64,000 nt of DNA, from NCBI GenBank assembly GCA_030248065.1, contig JASAMV010006387.1, forward strand, positions 1-64,000, written 5' to 3'. Source of the stretch: Rhynchonema sp. JSB1_4 (lineage: Eukaryota > Nematoda > Chromadorea > Monhysterida > Xyalidae). Positions within the stretch are counted from its first letter, which is position 1, and each line of letters begins with the position of its first letter. Below, in pieces: positions 23,137-34,900 of this stretch. The position numbers and the translations under genes were made by a program. A model generated the notes under the pieces. The model made no database searches. It worked only from the letters and a program-made list of their open reading frames with translations, and was not told the origin of the DNA.

Positions 23137-26100
23137 TTAGCTGTCCTTCGATCCGGTTTTCATCCAACCAACCAGTTTGAGCATTGCATCCACATCGAAT
23201 TTGAACGGACTCATTTTGATGTGTCGGATCGTCTCCCTTCTGTTTGTGAGGAAAAGCGTCAAATGCTGAGGCAGGAACAGCAGCTGACCTTTGGCATCGA
23301 GAGTGTGACCGGGTCGGATGCCTTCCTGAAAGGACCACTTCAATATGTGATAATGGAATATGTTGGTCGGGCAAGAATAAAATATCTAAAAATAAAGCAG
23401 CAGTTCAAGGCAGAGAGACTTGGCCGGTGAAACGTCAAACTTGCTTGCAAATCCTTTTTTGTCTTGCGCGGGCGAGCGAGCCACTATTCGCAATAACAAC
23501 AGACTGACGCCAACGTTAAGTAAATGCGTCTTTTATGTTGTGAAAATCGGTGTTTCGGACTTGAGCGAACAAAACTTTCATCCGGAACCAAAATGTAAGC
23601 TAAAATTTTGACAAAAAATGAGCGTGTAATTCTCACCGTCTGCAGACATCTCGTAATGTAGAAATCCTCGGGTGTCGCCTTGCGTGTCTCGATGGGACAC
23701 TCTTTGTGCACTGCAACTTTGTCCACAATTTTTTTCGCGTTGAACATTGAGACCACATAGCCAGAGCCACCTGAAAGTGATCTTTTTAAGTCAATGGTCT
23801 GCCATTTGGAGCATTGTCTTTAAAGTATCGCAAGAATACAAACTTCGTATGACGCTCAACCCAGTGGTTCATAAACATTTTTTTATGAATTCCCCATTTT
23901 TTAAAATAATGTTTTTTTATTCCATCAAAAACATTGCATCCTTCCTTCCTCCAGCTGCATAACCCTCGGTTAGTGACCTCCGCCGTTTTTGCATGATAAT
24001 GTTGTACTTTAAGCAGATTTGTTTTTGGAAGAACTAAATGCGCACATCATTACAGCTATTTAGGTCGTTTATGCAGAAAATAGCAGTTTTAGAGCAAAAA
24101 AATCGAGAAATTTAAGAATTTTGAAATGCTTTTACAAAAAAAATTTTTACTTTTGGAACGATTTTTTTATAAAAAATAAACCTTTTTTTAAAAACCACTG
24201 GCACCACTGGGACAAACTGCTCCTTTGAGATGCGTAAATTTATATTTCGTCGTTCAACAAAATAGTTCATTAAATCTGGAACCTGAGACGTAGTCTCCGT
24301 AGGGCGAACCCCTGTTTTCGTTGTGGAACCCGTAGAAATGCGGCTCGTTGGTCTTCTTGGTGGACAGAAACCTGAAAGTCATCGGCGTGTTTTTGGCTCC
24401 AACAAATGGACGGTGCATCAGAACGTCGTCAGTGCACAATTCGCCAGACAGCCACGTGGAACCCAAAGCAGCTGCGTGTGTTGCTCAAAATGGTTCTGGA
24501 CACGCAGTCAGTTCCGTCCTCCCATGGGAGAGTGAGTGCCTTGCTTCAGGTTGCTACTTCAGACACAGGACGCTAAGCAGCAAATTCCTTCGTTACCTTA
24601 ATAATGTTAATTTAAAAATTATCGACACTTTTAATCAGTTGGGGTTCACGAGGAAACTTTCCAAATAATCCCCCAGTGTGAGCTTGTCCCGACGGGGTGT
24701 ATTTTTAAATTCTGCCGTTCTCCAATCAAATGCGGCAAACCTGAACAGATTCTGCATGAAAATGTACGTGTCATCGTCAGCCTTCAATATCCACTCAATC
24801 TTGTCCGCATCCGATCTTGTCGTCAGATATTTCATGCCGACGGTGACCTTCTGCCAGAGGCGATCTTTGCTCTCCGTCCCTCTGATCGCAAGCTGCATCA
24901 CACGGTTGTCGGTGGTGTTTGGAAGCTGGAGTCCAGCAGCAAATCATGCTGTGTGGCGTATGTATCATACATAAGTCACTTGGTTGTTGGCAGCTAATCA
25001 GTATATGACGTAAATTGAAGCCTTACGTCAGTAGCTCAATTCACTACCCACTGTGTGTGTGTGACTAGCAGTGCATCAATGTTGCTAATTGGTGGCTGTT
25101 CTTTTCGGCGTCTTTTCGGTCACAGAGATCAAAGTGCATAAGTGAATGTTGCATGCCTGCCTTGCTGGGGCATTGTCGCTCAAACAAACGCCGTAAAAAA
25201 TGATGTAAGACTATACTTAGCAACACTGAACGCAAACGAAGATCATTATTTATCTGGAACCGGAGTTTTCCGTATAGCCCCCCCCGAATAGTTCCCCATG
25301 GGGCTCAGGTCCGAACATTTTCCAACTAGAGCCCTATGCGGCTCTATTTGGGATTCATATTTCTGTCCTTTGGTGCCAAACTTGCTACAAAATATTGGGA
25401 CTCTATTGAGGAAAAACATTCGGGACAAAAAGTCGGACATTCACACTTTTTTTGAATTGACCCACTGGGGTTCTAGACGCAAACTCCGGTACTTTACGGT
25501 AGCCTCAAACTTTGCACCAAGGCTTTACTCGTTGCTAGCTTTAGACTGTTTGTAGTATGGCACGAAGGCCCACACCATTCTCCCGCAGACCATAAATCCC
25601 AGCCTCATACTAAAGAGAGTGAGTCCAGACAAACCGCGCGCGGTTTCGTTTCAGCCCATCTTTCTTTGACGTTCGGGTCATTCACAACGAACACGACCAA
25701 GTAGCACTGTTGTGTCCAGGTGTGCGCAATGGCGATGATGGTCTTATGATTGGACACTGTGGTCAGCACCAGACATGCCACTCTGGCTGTCGGCGGCGGC
25801 GGTTGCTGATCTGAAAACGAATGGATCGTGTCATGTCAACAGCTGACGTATAATTTTCACAGTGAACAAAGAACTTTCATCAGGAAAACAACAGAGAGCG
25901 GAGCACATACTGTATGGCCAAAACAAAGACGAGCAAAACCTTTCGCTGAATCCAACTCCGAGGACGTTACTGTGGATAGGTGCTCTCCCGCATTCACGTT
26001 TTGAACTCGAGCCAGAGCATTGAAGACGAACTGCGCTGAAGTGCCAGAGTTCACTTGAGCTTTTGAATATTTTGAGAAAGATGTTTCAATGACCGTTTGT

Positions 26101-26295
26101 AACCGTGCCTGACACCGTCGTTCGATTACGATTATTCGTTGTCCATATGCCATAGCCCCGATCTTCGGCTGCTTTCATAACTCCGTCCATGGGCATGTTG
26201 TTGGAGAATGTCAGTATGAGGAACACGGTAATCACGAACAGGGACACAATGGCGGGTGGTACGGACTGCTTTGGCGCGATTATTGCTCTCATCAT
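23137..26295 (-). CDS. Core 1 beta-1,3-galactosyltransferase-like protein
   Basis: Six minus-strand exons join in phase to 324 residues: 26094-26295, 25635-25810, 24741-24925, 24283-24371, 23637-23770 and 23137-23325. Exon 1 gives a short cytosolic tail and a membrane anchor (VSLFVITVFLILTF), the type II topology of Golgi glycosyltransferases. Then come RVACLVLTT with a downstream HTWTQQC, the ESKDRLW region, the metal-binding DxD motif in WILKADDDTYIF, EPHFYGF, and YVSGGSGYVVS. These match, in order, C1GALT1, which adds Gal to GalNAc-Ser/Thr. The C-terminus is short (GIRPGHTLD then about 50 residues) and lacks the CCSD-type motif I would expect in vertebrate C1GALT1, so activity or exact acceptor is uncertain. 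The exon-1 donor is weak. Introns hold a degenerate hAT-like element and a foldback. Confidence 0.85.
23862..24200. mobile_element. Degenerate short hAT-like element A
   Basis: Starts CAGTGGTTCATAAAC and ends AAAAACCACTG. It keeps the A/T blocks and the family's internal TTTTAGAGCAAAAAAATCG segment but is only ~340 bp. The flanking 8-mers match at 5 of 8 positions, so the duplication has decayed. It lies in an intron of the C1GALT1-like gene. Confidence 0.65.
25259..25490. mobile_element. Inverted-repeat element, ACCGGAGTTT family
   Basis: ACCGGAGTTTTCC at the left pairs with AAACTCCGGT at the right. It lies in an intron of the C1GALT1-like gene. Related copies are at 38811-39079 and 50340-50758. 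Confidence 0.5.
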
Positions 26296-27170
26296 TATCA
26301 ATGTCGCCTCACAGTGCGATATTAACGCGCGCGCTAAAGGTCCTGCGCAGATGAACAACTTGCTCCAAGCTCGTGTCAGTCTGATTCAACATTGATATAC
26401 CAATGACTGCCGGATGTCGAACGTCTTGAGAAGTAGTGACAGAAAATGTCTCTGTCACAAGCTCAAATTAAATAGTTTAAATGGTCAGGTTAAATTTTTT
26501 TTTATCAAATCAGACTTGACCTTGACAGCACACTTGGAGTGACAGAGCTCGTAACTGTGGTCGCTCTGCACAATACGGCAATAGTGAAAGAGCTATAGTT
26601 TGGTTTTGGCGAAAGGCTGACACCAGGTGCGCTTCCATAATGCTTGCAGCGTGCTCTTGAATTAACCAACGAGTACAATGTGGTAGCCAGTATTAATGTT
26701 GGTTCGATACGATACCAACTACACAGCACGGAGGTATACATAGGTCTGCATTTAGACTGGCTCTGCGTGTCCTGGTAACAATAGCAAATTTACAGAATAT
26801 CTCTCAGCGAGTAGAGCCTATGGTACGAAGTCCAAAAATTTGCCATGGTTCACTTTCTGGTTCTTTAATCAGGAAATGAATGCTCACATAGCGACCATTT
26901 TCTGCGTCAAAGTGCGTTGTCCTTGGGACAAGGTTCATATACAACACAAGCAGAATCACCTTTTTCCGTTGCGTAGACCGATTTTTTGTTCACGATTGCC
27001 GCAATCTTCGAAGCACATGCTGATAAAAATCCGTGATTATTATGTTTAGAATCTCAACACACACGTGCTTGACAATGTGCAGAGCAGAGCCGGAGGCCGT
27101 AAATCATTATTGTTAATAAAGGGGGAATGTATAAATCATACTTAAGAGAAGCACGACGAAACAGTCTTCA
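26296..27170. other. Intergenic stretch
   Basis: Between the 5' end of the C1GALT1-like gene and the 3' end of the calmodulin-like gene; both run on the minus strand. I see no exon or complete repeat. Any promoter for the galactosyltransferase should lie here, but no core element stands out. Confidence 0.4.
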
Positions 27171-30100
27171 TTATTCTTCAGCATCTTCAAACTCAGTCTC
27201 CGGCTCAGTCTCTTCTTCTTCTTCATAGAACTCCTGCTCCTCTTCTTCTTCTTCTTCGTCCGCCTCCGATTGCAAGGAGCCGGATGAAAGACTACTGCTG
27301 CCGCCCACCGATGCGGGATGGTAGTCGCAACGTAGCATGGTCGCGAATTCTGAGATAAGAATCGGTTGTGGTGCATTGTTTGTTTTGTTCTGACCCTTCA
27401 TATGCTGAACGTGTTTGGGGGCTTGAGATCACACGCATTTGCTACATTCTGGAGTTTTTGACATAAACCCCCACTCACCCACCCCAATGGAGCCGCCCGG
27501 GGGCTCTACTTGGAGTAACAAAAGTTTCGAGAGACTAATCCGAAAACCTTTGGTTTTCTGCGCATTTTTTGTATTGCATATTTTCAGCGCAATCGTGTTA
27601 TGATTGCGGTTTGGCAATGTTAGCGATGGGCTCAACAGAGGTTTCAAATCTCTTACGTTCGAAAAATGAGCCATAGGGGACGAACTGAATACCGGGTGCT
27701 CACATATTAGGTAGTTCGCATTTTGTCTATCCCAAATACTATACATGTAGTCTGCCATTATTGTAGCTTTGCGTGTTCAAGTGATCAAAGTCGACAGCGC
27801 TAACCGTCGTATTCAATCAGCCCATCGCCATCGAGGTCAGCCGATGCCAGAATGTCGTCAACTTCCGATTCTGAAAAATAATGTAGCTGATTCGTTTGAA
27901 CCGTCTGCCCTCTTTATTCTGACATGATTCGCATATCCGCCCGTTTTCGGTCGCAACAAAGACTTTTGTCGGGTTCCACGTGTCATCAGCAGATTAACAA
28001 CTGATTGTGTACCAAACTATCGCGTCTAAAATATTCACCTTGAAGAGAGGTTCCAAAAAAGAAGGGTAGATCGTTTTGCAACGGTTCCGAACCAGCTCTC
28101 GGCTTGTAGTGACGTTAACAAGAAGATACCTATTTGCCCATGTGTTTAGCACTGCTTGGAGAACATTAGCAGCGACAAAATAACTGCGAACCAGGAAAGG
28201 ACTTGAGCTCCCGACCTTCGGATAACCCGACCGGTGCTCTAACAGTGATGATCTATTGAAATTGTCAGCTGTACATACAGTACATACATACCTGTCAAAT
28301 TCTCTCCCATATTCAACATCACATGTTTGAGCTCGTCGAACGTGATCACTCCGTTACCGTCCATGTCGAATACCTGGCGTTATATATTGGCTCATTGAAA
28401 CATCACCGTGTTGGGCGTCGAGTGTTATTTCACATTATAATATGCGCGGTTTCGCAATGTGTCAACGGGCAAAGGATGTAGCACCTATACGTGCGACTAC
28501 GGCAAACTGCTGAAAAACGCTTTTGCTCTCGGCGGTACCTATATTCTGGGGGATAGAGTTGCAGGTTGTTGCACTAAATTCGACCATGCAGATGTGGCCC
28601 CGGCACGAAACGGAACAACATATTTACGCTGGTCGAAATCAGGTGCAGCTCAATCGCAAAACATATTTACAGCCCAAACAAAGACCGCTCTCGCCATCGC
28701 AAAAACAAACTGCTGCCTTGATCGCGCAGGGATTGGCTTCGTCAAAGTTGACACACAGCCAAACAGTAAAAGTGGCCACCCACCCTGAATGCTTCCTGTA
28801 TCGTCTCTTCAGCATCTGAGTGTTTGAGTTTCGATGTCATCAACACAACAAATTCAGCAAAGTCGATCACTCCATTGCCTGCAAACGAGTTATGGTAAAT
28901 TTTATCAGGTAGGTTTCTTTGGATGAACGGATTGCGGTTGCGCTCTTTGTGGTAACCCTATCGAGAACGATGTAGTCGCCACTTTCGGCCATTAACCAAG
29001 TTCGAAGCACGCACAACGGCTATGACTGGAAGTTGGACTTGGCAAACGGGCAATACCTTCTTTGGGCCGTATTTTATGACAGAGTGAGAGAGCACTAATT
29101 GCGACCAGTGGAAAATGTGTTCATTTGGTTATGAGAGGAACCGTAGTCATAATCCAACACAAAGATGAAACGGCAAAAGAATATTTAGCATGAAACGCGG
29201 TAACCACGAGGTGAACGGCAGACTGGGGACTAAATTGACGATCAAAACTGTTCGCCAGACCTTCATATAGCATGGGGTTCATTACAGGGTTTCACTTCAA
29301 GAAGCTGCCCTGCGGGCTTATACAAATGTCGTCAAACAATGTCGTCACTCATTTGGGACTCAAGTATTATTGGTTGTTCCGCCACTGTATTTGACGACAA
29401 AACTATTAGCCTCCCTGCGTTCAAAAAACAGTCCCCCACTCACAGTCAGCGTCGGCAGCATTGACCATATTCTGCAATTCCTGCTCGGTCGGATTCTGTC
29501 CCAACGACCTAACGATCGTGCCGAGTTCTTTGGTCGATATTGTCCCATTGCCGTCGACGTCGAAGAAGCGGAAAGCGTCGCGCAATTCTGCAACGTGTAT
29601 GGTTCTCACCACCGGTCAAACCTTGCGATTCATGGAAGGAATTTGCTAGGTGTGTAGAAATTCTGTGTAGTCAAATCCGGAAATGGAAGACGGAAATGAA
29701 AATTTATTTCATGTTCAAGTTTTCTACTTCAATTTTCCAATATGACCACACGGATATCGAAAAACGGGAATGAAGCGAACATTTACTGTGTAGCAGAGCA
29801 GTCATGTTTTGATATGCTGGGTGTATGATAAAAACATTTTCTGTGCCGCTCGAATTTCGGCAGCTGACTTGGTCAGATTTTACACAGAAAATGTTTTTCA
29901 TTTCGGCTTTCCGTTTTCCAACATGTGTGTTGTCATATCGGAAAGCGGACACAGAAAACTTGTACATATGTACATAGAAGAAATTTTATTTCTATTTTAT
30001 GATGTACGACTAAACGCGCCCTTAAAAATGCAACATTTCATTGTTATGTGCTTTCCATCGTGCTTGTATAACAAGTTTCTAATTTCGTTGCCTCATTCAT

Positions 30101-30397
30101 TTTTACAGACGCAGGGAAACTCCCGTTCGAAGTCGAGGCAGGCAACAAGCTCAACACACAGTCAACAAGCCACGCAGCAGACACACAAACCTTGTGTGAC
30201 TGATGAGGCTTTGCTTTCGCCTAGAGTGTGGGTAGGTCTCAGCCAATCGGTCCTTAATTCATAGATAAGTCAAGCCTGAACTCAGCCTTAATTTCCCAAC
30301 CAGCAATGTGCACATCATTGACATTAGCGAGTGCAGCTCTGTCCACGGTCATTTCGCTCGCGGACGCAGCCGACAGTGACTCGAAACTGCCTGACAC
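27171..30397 (-). CDS. Calmodulin-like EF-hand protein with acidic C-terminal tail
   Basis: Six exons join in phase to at least 220 residues: 30301-30397, 29444-29587, 28784-28878, 28292-28373, 27805-27870 and 27171-27349 (stop 27171-27173). The four EF-hand loops are [36 protein letters not shown] and [12 protein letters not shown]. Each has acidic residues at positions 1, 3 and 12, so all should bind calcium; the second has Cys at position 4. Spacing and linker match calmodulin, including [11 protein letters not shown] after the first hand. Unlike calmodulin, it has an N-terminal Ser/Ala-rich leader and, after EFATML, a ~55-residue tail: Ser-rich, then a Glu-dominated stretch of about 35 residues. 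The 5' end is open; earlier exons are not identified. A stop read straight through the fifth exon is avoided by a GTTAGC donor that restores the EF-4 glutamate. Confidence 0.85.
28184..28245 (-). mobile_element. tRNA-derived SINE-like fragment
   Basis: The minus strand has TTAGAGCACCGGTCGGGTTA and a B-box-like GAGCTCAAGTCC. It lies in an intron of the calmodulin-like gene and is a degraded tRNA-like core; the 5' half of the A box is lost. Confidence 0.4.
29700..29975. repeat. Imperfect inverted repeat, calmodulin-like gene intron
   Basis: The left part CAAGTTTTCTACTTCAATTT and on is complementary to ~29900-29970 with mismatches. It is probably a decayed MITE. Confidence 0.4.
30072..30165. 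mobile_element. Half copy of the TAGTAAGTTTC MITE
   Basis: One terminal half only: AAGTTTCTAATTTCGTTGCC and the following 70 bases match the left ends at 4541 and 17843. The second TIR is missing. Confidence 0.6.
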
Positions 30398-31374
30398 CTG
30401 AAAATCAGTACCCGATTTTAGGTCTATTTAGATTCAGGATCAATTAATCAACATCAAAAGTGAACAAACACACGAGCTCATCAGAAAAACACCATGGGAA
30501 AATGAAGAATATTTTGAGCTCACGTGACTGGAACCCGAACCTTGGACTTTTTCTTCGAAGCCATTTGTATAATTTTAGGTCGTCTTCGTTCGCGAGGCGA
30601 ATAAAATGACAATAAAAATTTGAATTTATTTGTTTATCCCACGCCCCCGCTCGCCAGTTTGACAATCAGTCAGTCAAAATATAGACAGCTTATTCAGAAT
30701 CGAATTTTTTATGAGCCAATTTTGAGGCGCCAATTTATTTTCAGTTCACTTCAAGTCATTTTTCAGCCGCGTACTGTCGCTCCGCTTTTCTAGTGACGTA
30801 TGTTATGTGTACATTTCTGAAAACAAAAAGGTCAATTTTCCGACAAAACAAAGTTGAAAGTATGCGTAAAATGGTTGATTGCGGGACGGAAGACCGGCAG
30901 CAGCTTGAAAATTAAGGGAAGTCATCGCTACGTGACGATAGATATAGTCTTTCCGTTTTATAACAGTCCAGAGGCGGTATACAGAAAATGTTTCAACGCC
31001 TTGAAAACAGCAGTCATCGTCGTGGCTGATAACCAACCGGTAGACAACATGGCTCGTCGAAACATGCGCATGTCACTTGATGGCTGCTGTTGCGATGAAA
31101 CATTTGCTGTATACTTTGTTTGGACTGAGAATAAAATGAAAGACTAATGAAACCGGCGAACACCCACAATTCTTTCGACGAGGTGGCGTTTATCAAGTCA
31201 AGACCTCACACAAACACAAATCCATCTTTTTACAAAGCATAAATTGAAGCGGGGGCGATTGTCATATAAAAAGTGTCAACTCAGGCCCAAAAATCAAAAG
31301 CCTATTCTCGCACCGAGAACTCTTGACCGGGTGACCGGAAAGTTTTTGTTGTCCATTATAACATACACACAGTA
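30398..31374. other. Stretch upstream of the calmodulin-like gene
   Basis: No exon that chains in phase to the calmodulin-like gene was found, though its first exon and promoter should lie here or further right. An open frame at 30854-31147 has no recognisable features. Confidence 0.35.
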
Positions 31375-31655
31375 GGTATTGGTCGCACAATGACCATAGA
31401 AGAATTCATCAAATCAATCCTGATTTTCAAGTTCAGTCACTCTTATCCACTGTGCTATTTGTGATTCTCACAAAACATTTTCAGCTGAAAATAATCTAGC
31501 AGATCAACCACGTTGCCGCAGGTCTGAAACATTCTCTTCACCACATGCTTTGTGTGCGATCACGCAACGCAACGTCATTGCCCCGTCACTTTCCCTCTTT
31601 ACGAATCAGGAAAAAAATTGACCAATTCTTATAAAGTCATTGTGCGACCAATACC
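31375..31655. mobile_element. MITE, GGTATTGGTCGCACAATGAC family
   Basis: Perfect ~20-base terminal repeats GGTATTGGTCGCACAATGAC, flanked on both sides by TA. TA duplication suggests Tc1/mariner. The interior matches 45115-45460 and, reversed, 45518-45799. Confidence 0.75.
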
Positions 31656-33082
31656 TACATATACATGCATTCGGAGGACCTTGTTTACGCCACGTATGTA
31701 GCAGTACTGGCAGCTGTTTTTCCACATCACCTTTATAAAACAGGACGAATAAAGCGGGTTGTGCGTGAAACAGTTTTGGTGAGAAACGCAGTTTTAGATA
31801 CATATCTTACCGTGTTCTGCGTTTAGTGAACTTCAATACATTCGAGTTCTGATGTGCTTACTATGTATATTAAGCATCAAACTCGATTACTGTTAAAAAC
31901 TCCTGAATTTGGTTCGCTATGCAAATTTAGCATTACCATTGTCAGAGGAAACTGAAATAAGGGGTGATAAATGGGAATCTCGGGACAGAAAGACGCCAAA
32001 GGGTATCTAAAATGTCGTCCCCGTTACTTGCGGTCAATTTAGCTAAGGGTGCTAAAATACCAACCGCACGCCAGTACCCTATCTCTGTCGAGCTGTAGAT
32101 ATATCATACAAAGTGCATGCCATTTCTCAACTTTAAACTATTTCCTCCATGGCCTGGCAGAAAAACTGGTATTCAATTGGGATTAAACCTCAATTCGGGT
32201 TATGAGACAGCGAAAAACAAATGAATATACATCTCGGTCATGTGATGCGAGTGTGCGCCTCGTGCCGCAAAAATGATACAGAAACATCCCGTGCATGCCA
32301 AAAACGCGCGGTTTTGGTGTGAAAAGCTGCAAAAGTATAAACGCGCGGAATGGAGGATTAAATGACTTTGAGCGCATCCCGAAACTGGCACCCGCCTCTT
32401 TAACTCTGCTCAATTTGTCATTTCATGGTGGCTTTCGGAGCCCATAAAAGCGCACTTTTCTGGGTGCTGCACTTGGCGTTAACCGGTTCGGTGGCATAAC
32501 TCTGGACAGAAACCCAATTTTCTCAACTCTATGTATTCCTGTCACGGACTGAAGCTTCACCAAAACCACACACGCGGCCGGACATAGATAACGGTTAGTG
32601 ATAACTTTAGAAACGGCACCACACATGTGCCAGCTCCAAAACACAAAATACGCTGGCAATATATATTGTCGTCATATTTTCTCTGTCTTCGTGTTTGGGA
32701 CACTATAGGAAACAGCAAAATGCGACTTTCGACCAAGAGAAGCAGCAAAGGAACGATTTACAAACCGTTCGCACCAGTTATTAATGTTCCCACTGGCTTG
32801 GACTTGGATCTATTTGATATACCAACAAAATCATATTTTACGCCTTATTCGGAGCAAAACTGAGAATACGCAACAGGACATGCGTAGACCCCGGATGCTT
32901 GAAAGATTGGTGAATAACATGGCGGATGACCTGGTGCACCGACCTATGAACAAAATTGTGAACCAGGGCACTTAGTGATCAAAAAGAATGAAACAAATAC
33001 GAACCAGAAAAATTGGAGACTGATAAAGCCCCAAAATCTGGATGGTCTTAAATTTTGCTCAATTTTCATACATGGCTGCCAC
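31656..33082. other. Intergenic stretch
   Basis: No complete repeat. One possible short exon or ORF from an ATG at 32720 to 32862 encodes a basic-then-hydrophobic peptide (MRLSTKRSSKGT start); I do not recognise it and give it little weight. Confidence 0.3.
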
Positions 33083-33569
33083 CAGGGCTGGGCAAAAGAA
33101 TGACGGGGTGTATTTTCTTTAAAAAACGACGTTTTTTTAAAAACGTCTGGGTCGTTGTTCGCTTTTTGAAACCGTGAATTTCCTTGATTTTCACCGATAT
33201 TTCAGGGAAGGTACCCTGATTTTCAAGGAAATCAGTTTTTTTGTCCCATTTTTTTTCCAAAAAATTTCCGACCAAATTTTAGTTTGTCGAGATACGTTGA
33301 TATACGGAGTTTGACTTTCAATGACCACCCCGGCTAAAGTTGGTCCCATGTTGAGAGTCTAATATGGGATGTTAAGAACCCGCTAGAAAAGGGCTGAAAC
33401 CCGTTTATTTTGCCTCAGAACACATAGAATTACTTCACTTGACCACGTTTTCTTCCCAACATGAGCGTTTTCCAACTTTTTTTCTGCATATTTCGGTCAT
33501 CTTAGCGTTTTTAAAAAAATCGTTTTTTAAACGAATTTTTGAAAAAAAACGTTTTTTTCCCCAACCCTG
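33083..33569. mobile_element. Non-autonomous hAT-like element C
   Basis: Ends CAGGGCTGGGCAAAAG and ...TTCCCCAACCCTG, flanked by exact 8-bp duplications GCTGCCAC (33075-33082, 33570-33577). Both ends carry subterminal AAAAAACG/CGTTTTTT blocks. The length is 487 bp and there is no coding capacity. Confidence 0.88.
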
Positions 33570-33577
33570 GCTGCCAC

Positions 33578-34419
33578 ACGCTGACCAAACAAGGGAAAAG
33601 TGAATTGATAGCGCCTTTGCGAACCCACGTCGTATGAGCTGCCAAGGACCGAAAGTCCACACGCCAGCTCACTTCAATGCGGCTGAAATAGGCGTTTTAC
33701 AATCATCCTAGTCATTTATAACTACAATAGTTATAAATTTATTGCGTGCTACATTATAGTATGTTGTATACTTCGGTGCTATTGAGGCTAGGCCTCACAC
33801 TGTTCATTTGTATTAAGGAGAAGATCTTTATTAAGCCTGTCGGAACAATGGATGCTCGTTTGGACGGCTTTCAATTGAAAATCAAATTCAATGAGCTGCA
33901 ATTCTGCAAATAACCAACAGAACTGCGCGTATATCCGCATCTATGCAAAATCCCAAACTGTTTCAGCAAATTGCTCTGTCGACGGCATTATCGGCTGACG
34001 GTACCCAAAAAGCTACACAGCGGAATCAAATATATGAAAACCTCGCGTGTGTGTGCCGTGCCTCCGCAATAATGACTGGACTCGTGGACATGTCTGCTTG
34101 AGATAGCAGATTCATTAGTTATTGTGCGCGCTGGTATCGCGCCAAAAACAGAAAGCAGCAAGCTGTAAAACAGTAATTTATCTGGAGATTTTTGGGCTCC
34201 GTCAAATTATAACAAGCGGTCTTGCTGAGTGGGAGTCGGTAACGGAAGAAACAAAGGCGATTTACGGCGTTTTTCATGCGCACGGAGACGTCCGCGATCT
34301 TTAGAGAGCCATCCGAAGACTTCGGACATCACCGTTTCATGAAATCCGCGAGAGCTTTTTCTTAACAAGAAACAATTTTGATTTGGAACAGAACGTCTCT
34401 AAAGCTGGAGTTGTACACT
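33578..34419. other. Intergenic stretch
   Basis: AT-rich, with no exon or complete element seen. Confidence 0.35.
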
Positions 34420-34513
34420 TGTCCATTTTGGGCTTGTAGCAATGAGGACAAATTTCTGTTGAAATCGTATTTTTAAAAATTTGTCCTCGTTGTCTACAGG
34501 CCCGAAATGGACA
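34420..34513. repeat. Foldback of 94 bases
   Basis: TGTCCATTTTGGGCTTGTAG pairs with its diverged complement CTACAGGCCCGAAATGGACA. The stem is about 40 bases, with a few mismatches. Confidence 0.65.
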
Positions 34514-34700
34514 GGTATAACTGCAGCTCAACTTACGGGCGTGTCCTGCTGCGCGCACGCGCTTTTTCCAGTGTTACTGCTGAACGAAATATACAATATC
34601 ATACGAACGGTGCTGCAGACAATTTGTGGGAACAAACGCGCCGATCATTTCACCATCCGCTACCGCAGTTTGTCCGAATATTACAAACGTGTAGAACGTA

Positions 34701-34898
34701 CAGTACCGGGTGCAATTCTAGGCTGAAAGTTGAAGTCGCGTGCACGCGCGTGCCAAACAGTGCAAAGTATAGGCCAAAGTCGAAGTAACTTCGCGTGCAA
34801 GTTTTGCGCGTGTGCTGGCGTGCGCTCCCTATGTTTTAACCCTAGGAAGTCGCGTGCACGCGACTTCAACTTTCAGCCTAGAATTGCACCCGGAACTG
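34701..34898. mobile_element. Tc1/mariner-like MITE, CAGTACCGGG family
   Basis: Starts CAGTACCGGGTGCAATTCTA and ends with the near-exact complement (...CCCGGAACTG), with TA on both sides (34699-34700, 34899-34900). About 50 bases of each end pair. CAGT ends plus TA target fit Tc1/mariner. Confidence 0.8.
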
Positions 34899-34900
34899 TA

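Noticed and set aside
30520..30560. Possible tRNA B box on the minus strand
   Set aside because: No A box or stem structure accompanies it.
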